Made by a program: the position numbers and the translations under genes | NCBI GenBank assembly: GCA_002494725.1 | Contig: DACG01000010.1 | Span: 1-64,000 of the forward strand | Length of the DNA stretch: 64,000 nucleotides | Reading direction: 5' to 3' | Source of the DNA: Geoglobus sp. UBA235 | GTDB lineage: Archaea > Halobacteriota > Archaeoglobi > Archaeoglobales > Archaeoglobaceae | Shown here: piece by piece, positions 24,311 through 32,539 of the stretch | How the letters are laid out: each line of letters begins with the position of its first letter | Position numbering within the stretch: the stretch's first letter is position 1 | Notes under the pieces: model-generated | The model's input: the letters and a program-made list of their open reading frames with translations, nothing else | What the model was told of the DNA's origin: nothing | Databases searched by the model: none

Positions 24311-25119
24311 CGTTTGTCTCCGCGAGTGTTACAGCCATTTTCTCTCCATTTATTCACGAAAGGCCTGAAAAATCTGGGAGCTATGGTGTGGGATTCACAA
24401 TAGATTCTGGTGTTGAGGCGAGATTGAGCGATGGAGATGGAATTCTCCTGAACGGGAAAAAATTCCTCATCTCACCAGTTGAAATTGTTCTGGAGGAGCT
24501 TGATGAGAGCGGCATTACGCTCGAAACAGATCTACCAATTTCATGTGGATTTGGTGTCAGCGGTGCTTCAGCTCTTGCATCGGGGATTGAAGTCAGTGTC
24601 AGGAGAAATCTCGGACTTTCGCTTATGGAGGTGGCTGATTTAGCCCATAAAGCCGAGGTTCTCTGCAGAACAGGACTTGGAGATGTCGTCACTCAGTTTC
24701 ATGGTGGGGTTGTGGCAAGAATAAAGCCAGGGAGCCCGTCAAAATCAGAGGTGAGAAGATATCCTTTCAGCCAGAAAATAGATTTTCTGGTTCTGGGAAA
24801 GATATCTACAAGAGACGTTCTGGAAGATGAAATAAAAAGAGAAAATGTCAGAAAAGCTGGAAAAAAATATCTGAAGGAATTTCTGAAGAGTCCAAGCACT
24901 GATAATCTCTTCAGATGCTCCAAGCTCTTTGCTGTTGAGTCAGGACTGATGGATGATGAGATAGCGGATGTGATTGAAGCTGTTGAAAGTGGTGGCGGAA
25001 TGGCATCAATGGTGATGCTTGGCAGGGCTGTTTTTGCCGTTAACGGGAAAAAAGCCTTTGATGAATTCAAAGGTCAGAAGTTTTCAGCAAAAATAACAAC
25101 ATGTGGAGTGAAAATCTGA
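24307..25119 (+). CDS. pantoate kinase (archaeal CoA pathway)
   Basis: 270-residue GHMP kinase. The ATP-binding motif reads LPISCGFGVSGASALA (near 77-92) and the C terminus has SGGGMASMVMLG. This is the archaeal pantoate kinase group, which with phosphopantothenate synthetase replaces bacterial pantothenate synthetase/kinase. Coupling to coaBC strongly supports a CoA role. Confidence 0.88.
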   Translation: MTFVSASVTAIFSPFIHERPEKSGSYGVGFTIDSGVEARLSDGDGILLNGKKFLISPVEIVLEELDESGITLETDLPISCGFGVSGASALASGIEVSVRRNLGLSLMEVADLAHKAEVLCRTGLGDVVTQFHGGVVARIKPGSPSKSEVRRYPFSQKIDFLVLGKISTRDVLEDEIKRENVRKAGKKYLKEFLKSPSTDNLFRCSKLFAVESGLMDDEIADVIEAVESGGGMASMVMLGRAVFAVNGKKAFDEFKGQKFSAKITTCGVKI

Positions 25120-25174
25120 GATATTCACCGTTTAATTTATATTCTATTCATTGTAATTATTTTTCCGAAGAGGC

Positions 25175-25858
25175 ATGAAAATCTCCACAGGAATACTGCT
25201 CCTGGATAAGAGATTGGGTGGTGGGATACCCTCAGGCTCAACTGTCTGTGTTTACGCTAACCCAGTCAGCATGCCGGAAGTTTTTCTTTATCAGTTTGCA
25301 TCTGGAGGCTACACTTTCTACTTCACAACCTCAAGACTCCCCAAATACATAATGGAGGACATGGAGAGCCTTGGAATAGATCCCGGGAATGTTGAGTTTG
25401 TTGATGTCTTCAGCAAGTACTATCTCTCAGAATCGGGGGGATTCATAATCGAAGATCAGTACAGGGACAGAGATATTTTTGATTTTGTTGACAGTCAGCT
25501 TTCAAAAATAGACATGAGAAATCCGGTGATAATATTCGACAATCTCTCCTTTTTTCTCAATCTGAATGTCCCAATGGGGCTCAAGGAGTGGCTTGTAAAC
25601 AAGATATACGCAACAACGAAGAATCTGGAAGGAATCTCATACTGCTACCTCATCAAGGGGAGTCATCCAAAGGAGATAGACAACATAGTCATAAACATCT
25701 CAGACGTCGTTTTTGACATAGATTCGGAGAAAAGTGGTGACAAAATGGTAAACAGGCTTGGAATACCAAAAATGAGAAGGATGAAGCCAATAGATGAGAC
25801 CTTCAGATACTATATCAGCGATGGTGTCCAGATAGATACTTCAAGGGACATTGCGTAA
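25175..25858 (+). CDS. KaiC/RecA-superfamily protein without a Walker A motif
   Basis: 227 residues. The start, STGILLLDKRLGGGIPSGS, is that of KaiC-like ATPases, but the expected GxxGxGKT is replaced by YANPVSMPEV, so nucleotide binding is doubtful. A Walker B-like strand VIIFDNLSF remains (about 118-126). No DNA-binding motif seen. TATA-like TTTAATTTATATTC is at 25130-25143. Function unknown; archaeal KaiC-like proteins often act in signalling or motility control, which cannot be inferred here. Confidence 0.7.
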   Translation: MKISTGILLLDKRLGGGIPSGSTVCVYANPVSMPEVFLYQFASGGYTFYFTTSRLPKYIMEDMESLGIDPGNVEFVDVFSKYYLSESGGFIIEDQYRDRDIFDFVDSQLSKIDMRNPVIIFDNLSFFLNLNVPMGLKEWLVNKIYATTKNLEGISYCYLIKGSHPKEIDNIVINISDVVFDIDSEKSGDKMVNRLGIPKMRRMKPIDETFRYYISDGVQIDTSRDIA

Positions 25859-25917
25859 AATTCTTTGAAAGATAAATTTATGGGTTTCACCCAGAAAATT
25901 CTCAGAAAAATAAACAT

Positions 25918-25987
25918 GCGGCCGCCGGGATTCGAACCCGGGCAACGGGCTCGGGAGGCCCGTGTCCTGCCGCTAGACTACGACCGC
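25918..25987 (-). tRNA. tRNA-Gly (anticodon CCC)
   Basis: The 70-base minus-strand gene folds as a cloverleaf: acceptor GCGGTCG/CGGCCGC (one G-U pair), D arm with GTCTAGCGG, anticodon stem CGGGC/GCCCG around loop CTCCCGA (anticodon CCC), T stem CCGGG/CCCGG with loop TTCGAAT. No encoded CCA and no intron. An AT-rich element at 26013-26025 on the minus strand would start transcription a few bases before the mature 5' end. Confidence 0.95.
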
Positions 25988-26072
25988 TTGAAAAATTAGT
26001 AAGCTACACTTCATTAAAAATTTTTGGTGCCGTCCAGAAACATTTATCTCTGTCCCGATTCAGAGTAAAAAC

Positions 26073-26750
26073 GTGGTGGCGATTACGGAAAAAATCAATG
26101 AAATTGAAAGAAGACTTGAAGCTGGAGAAGACGTAAGAAAGGAATTCTGGAGACTTGCTGGGGAGGTCAAAAGATCCCGGATTCGTGAAGATGATGTTAT
26201 AAACAGGCTCAGTCGGATAAGGGACAGGCTGTTTGAGAAAGAAACAGTGATTGGGTTTAGAGAAGGTTTTGCTCTTTTCTCAATCCTTTTCCTGCTTTTC
26301 AACTTTCTGTTTTTCCACGCATCTTTAAAAATGGAAAATGGGGCTGTCAAGGCAATCACAATTCTCGGAATAGAGATCGGAATCGTTTACACGTCATTTC
26401 TTGTCGGGAGGTGCATCGGGTCTTTGATCAGCAGAATAGGCGTGGATGGATTTTACAGATACAGCAATCTTGAATTCGGTGTTAAGATGAATTACAGGGA
26501 TTACCTGAAGGCAGAACCTGTAAACAGGGTTATTCTTTTCTCGGGAGCAATATTTCTGGAGCATTTAATTCTTGCCATTCACCTGATCTTCCTCCTGACC
26601 ATAAACAGCTACTGGATCATTCCGGCCTTTATTCTGATCATCAATCTTCCATTTTCCTATCTGATCCACAGGATTGCCAGAACAGGGGAGCTCCACAGAC
26701 TGCTTAGAGAACTTAGGATTTTCAGAGAGATTAAGAGGACTCACGAATAA
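26073..26750 (+). CDS. membrane protein with cytoplasmic helical N terminus, unknown
   Basis: 225 residues from GTG 26073 (GTG 26076 also possible). The first ~65 residues are charged and helical (coiled-coil-like), followed by four or five membrane segments (FALFSILFLLFNFLFF, AITILGIEIGIVYTSFLVG, ILFSGAIFLEHLILAIHLIFLL, WIIPAFILIINLPF) and a basic tail. No recognised family. CATTTATCTC at 26041-26050 may be its TATA box, giving a nearly leaderless start. Confidence 0.6.
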   Translation: MVAITEKINEIERRLEAGEDVRKEFWRLAGEVKRSRIREDDVINRLSRIRDRLFEKETVIGFREGFALFSILFLLFNFLFFHASLKMENGAVKAITILGIEIGIVYTSFLVGRCIGSLISRIGVDGFYRYSNLEFGVKMNYRDYLKAEPVNRVILFSGAIFLEHLILAIHLIFLLTINSYWIIPAFILIINLPFSYLIHRIARTGELHRLLRELRIFREIKRTHE

Positions 26751-26830
26751 ATGGTTTTTAACGATTTTATCAAAACCACTAACAACTTTATATAACCCGG
26801 ATGAGAACATTAGATTGAGGTGATGTGAGG

Positions 26831-27091
26831 ATGATAACCCTGAAGCTGCTAACATCTCCAACATGCCCGTACTGCCCGAGGGCGAGGGATGTTGTGAGAC
26901 AGCTCGCAGAAGAGGATAGAGATGTTATCGCACTTGAGCTGAGTATCACAACAGATGAGGGATTGAAGGAGGCTATGAGATTTGGAATCTCAGGAGTTCC
27001 CGCAATAATTATAAACGACAGGGAGGTTCTCCTTGGAGTGCCAAGAATAGCTGAACTGAAAAGAATTGTTGAAAGATACAGGTACAACTGA
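26831..27091 (+). CDS. small glutaredoxin-like redox protein
   Basis: 86 residues from ATG 26831. Thioredoxin fold with active site C-P-Y-C in SPTCPYCPRARD and the cis-proline motif SGVPAIIIN. The CPYC motif suggests glutaredoxin-like disulfide exchange. GAGGTGAT at 26817-26824 is correctly spaced for this ATG and not for GTG 26825. First gene of a compact redox operon (26831-29163). Confidence 0.85.
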   Translation: MITLKLLTSPTCPYCPRARDVVRQLAEEDRDVIALELSITTDEGLKEAMRFGISGVPAIIINDREVLLGVPRIAELKRIVERYRYN

Positions 27092-27106
27092 AAAGGAGGT
27101 GATTGA

Positions 27107-27430
27107 GTGAAGGAACTGAATGAGAGCAATTTCAGCGAGGAGATAAACAAGGAAAGGCTTGTGCTTGTGGACTTCTGGGCTGAGTGGTGCATGCCGTGCA
27201 GAATGCTCACCCCAATTCTTGAAAAGCTTGAGCAGGAGTTTGAGGATGTTGAGTTTGCGAAGCTCAACACAGACGAGAATCCAAACATAGCAATGAAGTA
27301 CGGGATATTCAGCATTCCAACAGTCATGATGTTCTACAGGGGCAAGGTGATAAACAGCTTTGTTGGAGCGATGCCTGAAAGTGTTGTAAGAAGGGAGATA
27401 GAGAAGGCTCTTGAAAAAATACAGGTATGA
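27107..27430 (+). CDS. trxA: thioredoxin
   Basis: 107 residues, starting at GTG 27107 after AAGGAGGTGAT (27093-27103). Active site WCMPC in DFWAEWCMPCRM, cis-proline SIPTVMMF and full thioredoxin length. The xx dipeptide is MP instead of the classical GP. Reduces protein disulfides in the cytoplasm. Its TGA overlaps the ATG of the radical SAM gene. Confidence 0.93.
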   Translation: MKELNESNFSEEINKERLVLVDFWAEWCMPCRMLTPILEKLEQEFEDVEFAKLNTDENPNIAMKYGIFSIPTVMMFYRGKVINSFVGAMPESVVRREIEKALEKIQV

Positions 27431-28089
27431 GAATAATCAAAATAGGAGATTGCAGGATCTCGGTCGGATTCTGCAATCTCCGGTGTCCATACTGTGTCCA
27501 TCTTGGAGAGGAAACTGAAAATATCAGCCCTGAAAAGATTGCTGAGAGCCTTGAAAACTGCAGGTCTGTTTACATCGGTGGAGCCGAGCCCACAGTCCAC
27601 GGTGATCTGATTGAGCTTCTTGAAATACTGCACGGAAAAAACATTGAGATAACCCTGAAAACAGACGGACTGCTTCCTGAAAAAATCAGAGACACACTCC
27701 CATTCGTTCACAGATACGTTTTTGAGATCAAGGGAGACTTTGAGGATCTCAATTCCTTGGCATATTTATCCGGACTGAGCTTAGAAAGGGCAAAAAAGTA
27801 CGCTGAAAATCTCCTCAAGAGCATCCGGATAGCCAAGGAAAACGGTAAGGCGATAAGGATATGGTTCAGGGTTATTCCCGGGTTCATTGATCGTGAGAGA
27901 TTCAGAAAGATGATGGAAAAGATTGGAAGGGTGGATGAAATACTGCTGTATCAGTTCTTGTCCAGGCCGGACTGGGATAAACCTGTTGTGGGGCTTGAAA
28001 AACCTGATTTCAGCCTCATCAGAGATCTTGAGAATGCAGCTAAGGAGTACGCAGATAAGGTGATAGTTATCGGGGAGGATGAAAAATGA
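27427..28089 (+). CDS. small radical SAM protein, substrate unknown
   Basis: 220 residues. SAM-cluster motif C16-x3-C20-x2-C23 in FCNLRCPYC, GGAEPT as the SAM-binding GGEP variant, and VFEIKGD in the barrel. No SPASM or other C-terminal cluster domain, so it resembles activating enzymes (PflA/NrdG-like) or the short archaeal radical SAM proteins. Coupled to thioredoxin upstream (ATGA) and to a TrmB-like regulator downstream (4-base overlap). Confidence 0.82.
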   Translation: MRIIKIGDCRISVGFCNLRCPYCVHLGEETENISPEKIAESLENCRSVYIGGAEPTVHGDLIELLEILHGKNIEITLKTDGLLPEKIRDTLPFVHRYVFEIKGDFEDLNSLAYLSGLSLERAKKYAENLLKSIRIAKENGKAIRIWFRVIPGFIDRERFRKMMEKIGRVDEILLYQFLSRPDWDKPVVGLEKPDFSLIRDLENAAKEYADKVIVIGEDEK

Positions 28090-28454
28090 AAACAATAAGA
28101 GATTCCCTTACAATACTGAGCTGTGACAACGTTCTCGAGTGCTTCTATGGAATAAATGAAAGTGATGTTGAGGTGTACAGAATTCTTCTCTCCGGAGGCC
28201 CAAAGAAAATCGAGGAAATAAGTTCAATTGCAGGAAAAAGCGAGAATACTACCTACAAATCTCTTCAGAAGCTTATGATGGCCGGAATTGTCATAAGGGA
28301 GAAAAGACTCATAAAAGGAGGAGGTTACTACTACACGTACAGGGCTGTAAATCCGGATCAGGTGGCAAATGAAATGAGGGAAATTCTCGAAAACTGGTAC
28401 AGAAAGGTTGTTGACACAATTGAGGAGTTCAGAAGAAAATACGGAGGTGGGTGA
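28086..28454 (+). CDS. TrmB-like helix-turn-helix regulator
   Basis: 122 residues. Winged helix with TrmB-type order: ESDVEVYRILLSGGPKKIEEIS, then recognition helix GKSENTTYKSLQKLMMAGIV, wing KRLIKGGGYYYTYRAV and a C-terminal dimerising helix. No effector domain. It lies inside the redox operon, overlapping both neighbours, and may control it. Confidence 0.78.
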   Translation: MKTIRDSLTILSCDNVLECFYGINESDVEVYRILLSGGPKKIEEISSIAGKSENTTYKSLQKLMMAGIVIREKRLIKGGGYYYTYRAVNPDQVANEMREILENWYRKVVDTIEEFRRKYGGG

Positions 28455-28627
28455 TGCCACCAGCAATTCTGGGGTGTCAGGGGTGTGGCAGATGCTCTCA
28501 GGTCTGCCCGACAGATGCCATAGTGAGGGAGGGCGGAAAGGTTGTCAGAATAGATCCCGAGAAATGCATTGAATGCTACAAGTGTGTTGAGGTATGTCCT
28601 TACGGTGCGCTCATAAAAATGGACTGA
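28454..28627 (+). CDS. small 2[4Fe-4S] ferredoxin
   Basis: 57 residues from ATG 28454, whose first base is the last base of the upstream TGA. Two complete cluster motifs: C8-x2-C11-x2-C14-x3-C18 and C38-x2-C41-x2-C44-x3-C48, both followed by Pro. A clostridial-type ferredoxin of normal length. The likely electron donor for the operon's radical SAM protein is this ferredoxin, as an inference from position. Confidence 0.9.
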   Translation: MPPAILGCQGCGRCSQVCPTDAIVREGGKVVRIDPEKCIECYKCVEVCPYGALIKMD

Positions 28628-29163
28628 CAGATTCTGTTGCTGTTAAGGGCTTCAGACTGCTTGAGAGATACGCTGACTCTGGAATTATTCCGAAAAAAGA
28701 GCTTGATGAGGAACTTCTCTTGTTTTTCGAGTCTGAAAAGCTCGCACTTCCAGTCTCATCTCTGAAAGATTCCCTCTCATGGGGACTCAGAAACATAACT
28801 GTGCAGGATCTTGAAATACCCTACATCATCAGGGAGATCGTAAAAAACAACTGCAACTGGGAGAAGGCCATTTTGGATTACTTCAGCAGAATTGGAGAAA
28901 AGAATCCACAGAACTTCATAGAAATCGTAAGGGAAATCATGAATCGGAGAAAGAATTTTCTGATTTCTGGAAACGAGATTGTCAGGATAAGCAGAAAATT
29001 CAGAAGAGACGGTGGAGTGATTATAGCCGAGCTGAAGGGTGCCGGGATAATAAGCCCGTATTCAGGATGCGGGAGAGCGGTTTCAAAGCTTGAGAGAATG
29101 TACGGATCTCCACTTTATGAAATAAACAGGTTTCTTATAAAAATCATTGGAGAAAAAAATTAG
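28594..29163 (+). CDS. hypothetical protein, last gene of the redox operon
   Basis: 189 residues if it starts at ATG 28594, which lies 34 bases inside the ferredoxin gene; CTG 28624 at the junction is an alternative. Mostly helical with charged segments (RREIVKNN-like helices, IMNRRKNF) and one late glycine-rich stretch SPYSGCGRAVSKLE. No family recognised. It ends 1 base before the convergent secreted-protein gene. Confidence 0.6.
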   Translation: MSLRCAHKNGLTDSVAVKGFRLLERYADSGIIPKKELDEELLLFFESEKLALPVSSLKDSLSWGLRNITVQDLEIPYIIREIVKNNCNWEKAILDYFSRIGEKNPQNFIEIVREIMNRRKNFLISGNEIVRISRKFRRDGGVIIAELKGAGIISPYSGCGRAVSKLERMYGSPLYEINRFLIKIIGEKN

Positions 29164-29164
29164 C

Positions 29165-30433
29165 TTACTTGAGCTCGTCCCATTTTCTTTTTCTCATGTA
29201 GCCTTTTAACCCTCTATAACCGAAATAACCTCCTATTCCTAAAACCACCAGTCCACCGGCTAACATGGCTGCGACCCTAAGATTTTCGGAAACCCACTCT
29301 GAGATTGTTGAAAAAAATCCAAAAAATTTTCCTTGAAATGATGGCTTTTCAATTGTTTTTTCAGGGATTGGCGTTTCTGTTTTTTCAGGAGTTGGAGTTA
29401 TTTCAAGCTTTTCAGAGATTTCACCAATCAATGAATCAATTTCGGAAATCTTCTCGTTAGCCGTGTTTATTATTTCTTCTGCAGTATTTTGAGCATCATA
29501 ATATAGGGATTTGCTCATAAAATCTTGAGCTTGAGTGAGTTTAGATTTCAGCTCTGAATAATCTTTTTTGTAGCTTTCAAGCTTTATCTCGTAGCTGATT
29601 GTTGTCTCTCCTTTTTTCTTTAAGTTTTGTATTAAAATCTCAAATTCAGTCATTTTTGCGAACATGGTTTCAATCCTTTTAGATGCAATTTCAATATCGT
29701 AATTTGTTTCAGTCTCTATTGAGAGGTTAACTGCATCTTCAAGCATGTTTTCCGCTTCTGAAAAGCTGATATCAGCTTTGCTGTAATCTTTCTGGTTGAA
29801 ATATTTCTTTCCCTCATCTATCTTGGTCCTTGCTGCATTTAATTTAACCTTTATATTTGCTACCGCCACTCCTTTATTTTCAAGATTTTCAACCTTTTCT
29901 TCAATTTCTGAATATCTTTTTTCAAGCTGATTAATGTATGATGAGAACATATCTTTATTAACTACTCGGATAACTACACTTTTTAGTGCCCCTTCTTCTG
30001 AATCTTGGATGTGTATTCCAAGTGCAATAACCTCAGCCACCCTTTCATTCACCTCTGGAACAGTTCCTTTCACCTCGATATATATTCTAACTATACCATC
30101 TTCCCAATCTTTCACATCAGCTTTCACGTAATCTTCAACCTCATAAATTCTTACAGGACCAGAGCCACCATATTCTATTGTAATCCTCATCCAAGGATTT
30201 TTGAGTGATGTATTGAACTCATAAACTCTACCATCTATGATTTTTCCGTCATCTGCAGTTTTTGGCTGAATTGTAAAATTGAATGAGATTTTCTCCCCGG
30301 GCAGAAAATACTTGTCAAGTTTGGGTTCAATTATTGGTTCAGCAAAGTTATCCTTAGTAACAGTCTGGGCAGCATTTGCAGTCCAGATCAGGAGTATTAA
30401 CATCAGAAGGATTGTTAGCACATTTTTGAACAT
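29165..30433 (-). CDS. secreted, membrane-anchored coiled-coil protein
   Basis: 422 residues. N-terminal signal peptide (LTILLMLILLIWTANA, cleavage near 22), a beta-rich outer domain to about 170, a long heptad-like coiled coil (about 170-335), a Pro/Thr linker (TPTPEKTETPIPEKT), and a C-terminal membrane segment (AAMLAGGLVVLGIGGYFGY) with a basic cytoplasmic tail. Codons are more A+T-rich than in most neighbours. Likely a cell-surface or envelope protein; function unknown. Confidence 0.75.
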   Translation of the reverse strand: MFKNVLTILLMLILLIWTANAAQTVTKDNFAEPIIEPKLDKYFLPGEKISFNFTIQPKTADDGKIIDGRVYEFNTSLKNPWMRITIEYGGSGPVRIYEVEDYVKADVKDWEDGIVRIYIEVKGTVPEVNERVAEVIALGIHIQDSEEGALKSVVIRVVNKDMFSSYINQLEKRYSEIEEKVENLENKGVAVANIKVKLNAARTKIDEGKKYFNQKDYSKADISFSEAENMLEDAVNLSIETETNYDIEIASKRIETMFAKMTEFEILIQNLKKKGETTISYEIKLESYKKDYSELKSKLTQAQDFMSKSLYYDAQNTAEEIINTANEKISEIDSLIGEISEKLEITPTPEKTETPIPEKTIEKPSFQGKFFGFFSTISEWVSENLRVAAMLAGGLVVLGIGGYFGYRGLKGYMRKRKWDELK

Positions 30434-30467
30434 GGTTAAAAAAGTGAGAGTTGAAATTTAAACTTTG

Positions 30468-30866
30468 CTAAAGCACATGCAGAATTACCCTCCTCTTTCT
30501 CCTTCTTGTATCAAAGTTAATCAGAACTATCTGCTGCCAGGTTCCAAGCATGAGCTTCCTGTCCGAGAATGGAACAATCAGGGATGTTCCAACAATCGCG
30601 GACTTTACATGGGATGAGCCGTTGTCATCATTCCAGATTTTGTGATGATCGTAGCTGTCTGAATATGGAGCAATCCGATCCATAATTCTCGGAAGGTCTT
30701 TTGCAAGTCCCGGCTCATATTCTAAGGTTGTCACTGCACCTGTTGAGCCTACTGAAAATATCAAAACTGCCCCCTCACTCTTATCGTTCTCTCCGACAAA
30801 CCTCTGAACATCTTTGGTTATGTCCAGAATCTCATCCCTGTCCATCTCAAAGTCAAGAATTTTCAT
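30468..30866 (-). CDS. YjbQ/UPF0047 family protein
   Basis: 132 residues, the full family length. Signature elements: GSTGAVTTLEYEPGL, DHHKIWNDDNGSSHVKSAIVG (metal-binding histidines) and GTWQQI near the end. Bacterial YjbQ shows weak thiamine phosphate synthase activity, but the physiological role is unsettled. Its start overlaps the SLOG gene stop (ATGA). Confidence 0.88.
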   Translation of the reverse strand: MKILDFEMDRDEILDITKDVQRFVGENDKSEGAVLIFSVGSTGAVTTLEYEPGLAKDLPRIMDRIAPYSDSYDHHKIWNDDNGSSHVKSAIVGTSLIVPFSDRKLMLGTWQQIVLINFDTRRRKRRVILHVL

Positions 30867-31309
30867 TCAAATCCCTCCAAAGCCTTTTCAACAGCTTCTT
30901 CGGCTGTCTCAGCGAGAATGAGCCCCTCTAAAAAAACAGAGGGTTTGTAAGCAACGACTCTCTTCCCCTCTTTCAAAGCTATTGCCATCTCGGAGATTGA
31001 TCCGTAGCTCCCCCCAACTGCGATCAGGACATCACTTGAATGAACAATTATCATGTTTCTGGCATGACCCATGTCTGTTGCGATAACGTAATCACAGTAT
31101 CTGTTTGCCATTCCTTTGTCCTTCCCAGGAACTATTCCGATAACAATTCCATTTCTGCTCTTTGCTCCTTTGCTTACAGCCTCCATTACTCCCCCAAGAC
31201 CCCCATTTATGACGACACATCCTTTTTCTGCAAGAAGCTGACCTATCCTGAAGGCAGCCTGACAGATGTCTCCATAACAGCTTCCGCTTCCTATAACTCC
31301 AACCTGCAT
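30863..31309 (-). CDS. SLOG/LOG-superfamily nucleotide-binding protein
   Basis: 148 residues in one Rossmann-like domain. N-terminal VIGSGS, the INGGLGGVMEAVSKGA phosphate motif, and VGGSYGSISEMA in place of the LOG-type PGGxGTxxE. This is the short SLOG type often annotated as lysine decarboxylase-like or TIGR00725. It probably binds a nucleotide or nucleotide-derived ligand. GAGGTGATGGG precedes the ATG. Confidence 0.8.
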   Translation of the reverse strand: MQVGVIGSGSCYGDICQAAFRIGQLLAEKGCVVINGGLGGVMEAVSKGAKSRNGIVIGIVPGKDKGMANRYCDYVIATDMGHARNMIIVHSSDVLIAVGGSYGSISEMAIALKEGKRVVAYKPSVFLEGLILAETAEEAVEKALEGFE

Positions 31310-31377
31310 CCCATCACCTCTGATGGAGACCTCAAAAGTCCGATGGTGTATTTATCAGTCAAAACTAATTAAAGAAT

Positions 31378-32484
31378 ATGATTGAAAGGTTCATTGATCC
31401 TGACAAAATTGATGCTGATTCTGGCTGCATTCAGATGGATCATATTTTCTCAGGGGAGAAAGTAAGAGATGGTAAAATACTTCATGGATTTGAGCTTGCT
31501 GAGACGGGGAGGGTTGAGAAAGAGGGGGTTGAAGTAGCCGGCATCTGTGAGGACAGAATGGGAATACATGCTATCGTTGAGGGGATAAGTGACGACTCTG
31601 CTCAGGCAATAGAAAGCCTTTTCTCAGAAATCATCAGCAGAATGAGGGGAGTGGAATACAGATTCAGAAAGGAAAACGTCCTGATAGCTGTCTCGGATGA
31701 ATCGCTTGACAGTTTCACTCCTGAGTGTGTTGGAAAGATACTGTTCAAAGCCATAAAATCCATCAGGGCTGTTAGAAAAGTCAGAATCAGAATAATATGT
31801 GATAGAGATGAGTTCGAGGAGGCCAAGAGAAGGGCAGAAGAGGTGCACGCAGAGAGGGAGAGGAGAAGTAGAGATCTGAAAGACGAGGATGTTCAGGAAT
31901 TCTACATATGTGAATCATGCAAGGTCTACCTGCCATACCATGCGTGCATAATAACACCTGAACGCCCATCACCGTGCGGAACACTCTATGGTGAGGCAAA
32001 ATCAGCTGTGGAGCTTGAGGTTGTTGGCTACTACTCATCTGCAGAAAAGGGTGAGGTTATTGACAGGGAGAAGGGAGAATACAGAAAAATAAATGAGGAG
32101 ATCGAGAGGAGAACAGAGTCAAGGGTTAAGAGAATCAGAATCCATTCGATTCTTGAACATCCACCACTCACAGGGAACTTTGCTCAGGCCATAGTTTTCT
32201 ACATCCCTGAAAAAGATGGATTTGGCATTGTTGACAGGAGTTTCAAGGGAAAAACACCTCTCGGACTGAGATTTGATGAGATGGAAAAATTCATTCTCGG
32301 AACGCAGGCTGAGGGGTTTGCAGGAATAAGCTTCGCCTACATGAAGTCAGGGGGATTTCTCAGGGGTGAGGGTGGATGGAAGAGAGTAGTGTGGGTAAGT
32401 CCGGGAATCTACGAGTTCATCAGAACCTTTCTTCCGGAGAAAATTCTGAAAAACATATCAACAGAGGGCAGAAGATCTTCATGA
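31378..32484 (+). CDS. CdhC/acetyl-CoA synthase paralogue lacking the Cys-Gly-Cys nickel motif
   Basis: 368 residues, colinear with the beta subunit (CdhC) of the acetyl-CoA decarbonylase/synthase complex. The first ligand block is intact: C178-x2-C181-x8-C190-x9-C200, in ICESCK... HACIITPERPSPCG. These match the four cysteines holding the A-cluster cubane. The second block, normally Cys-Gly-Cys ahead of FExI and the PE..GF segment, here reads EHPPLTGNFAQAI (T265-G266-N267), so the distal nickel site is missing. The downstream family blocks (KGKTPLGL, QAEGFAGIS, GGWKRVVW) are conserved. It may bind only a [4Fe-4S] cluster. Leaderless start from TATA-like GTATTTATC near 31347-31355. No other cdh genes are here. 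Confidence 0.82.
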   Translation: MIERFIDPDKIDADSGCIQMDHIFSGEKVRDGKILHGFELAETGRVEKEGVEVAGICEDRMGIHAIVEGISDDSAQAIESLFSEIISRMRGVEYRFRKENVLIAVSDESLDSFTPECVGKILFKAIKSIRAVRKVRIRIICDRDEFEEAKRRAEEVHAERERRSRDLKDEDVQEFYICESCKVYLPYHACIITPERPSPCGTLYGEAKSAVELEVVGYYSSAEKGEVIDREKGEYRKINEEIERRTESRVKRIRIHSILEHPPLTGNFAQAIVFYIPEKDGFGIVDRSFKGKTPLGLRFDEMEKFILGTQAEGFAGISFAYMKSGGFLRGEGGWKRVVWVSPGIYEFIRTFLPEKILKNISTEGRRSS

Positions 32485-32539
32485 AATAAATTTCAGACAA
32501 AGCTCCCTGAGGTGCCACAATATCCTGACAGGTGATGGG

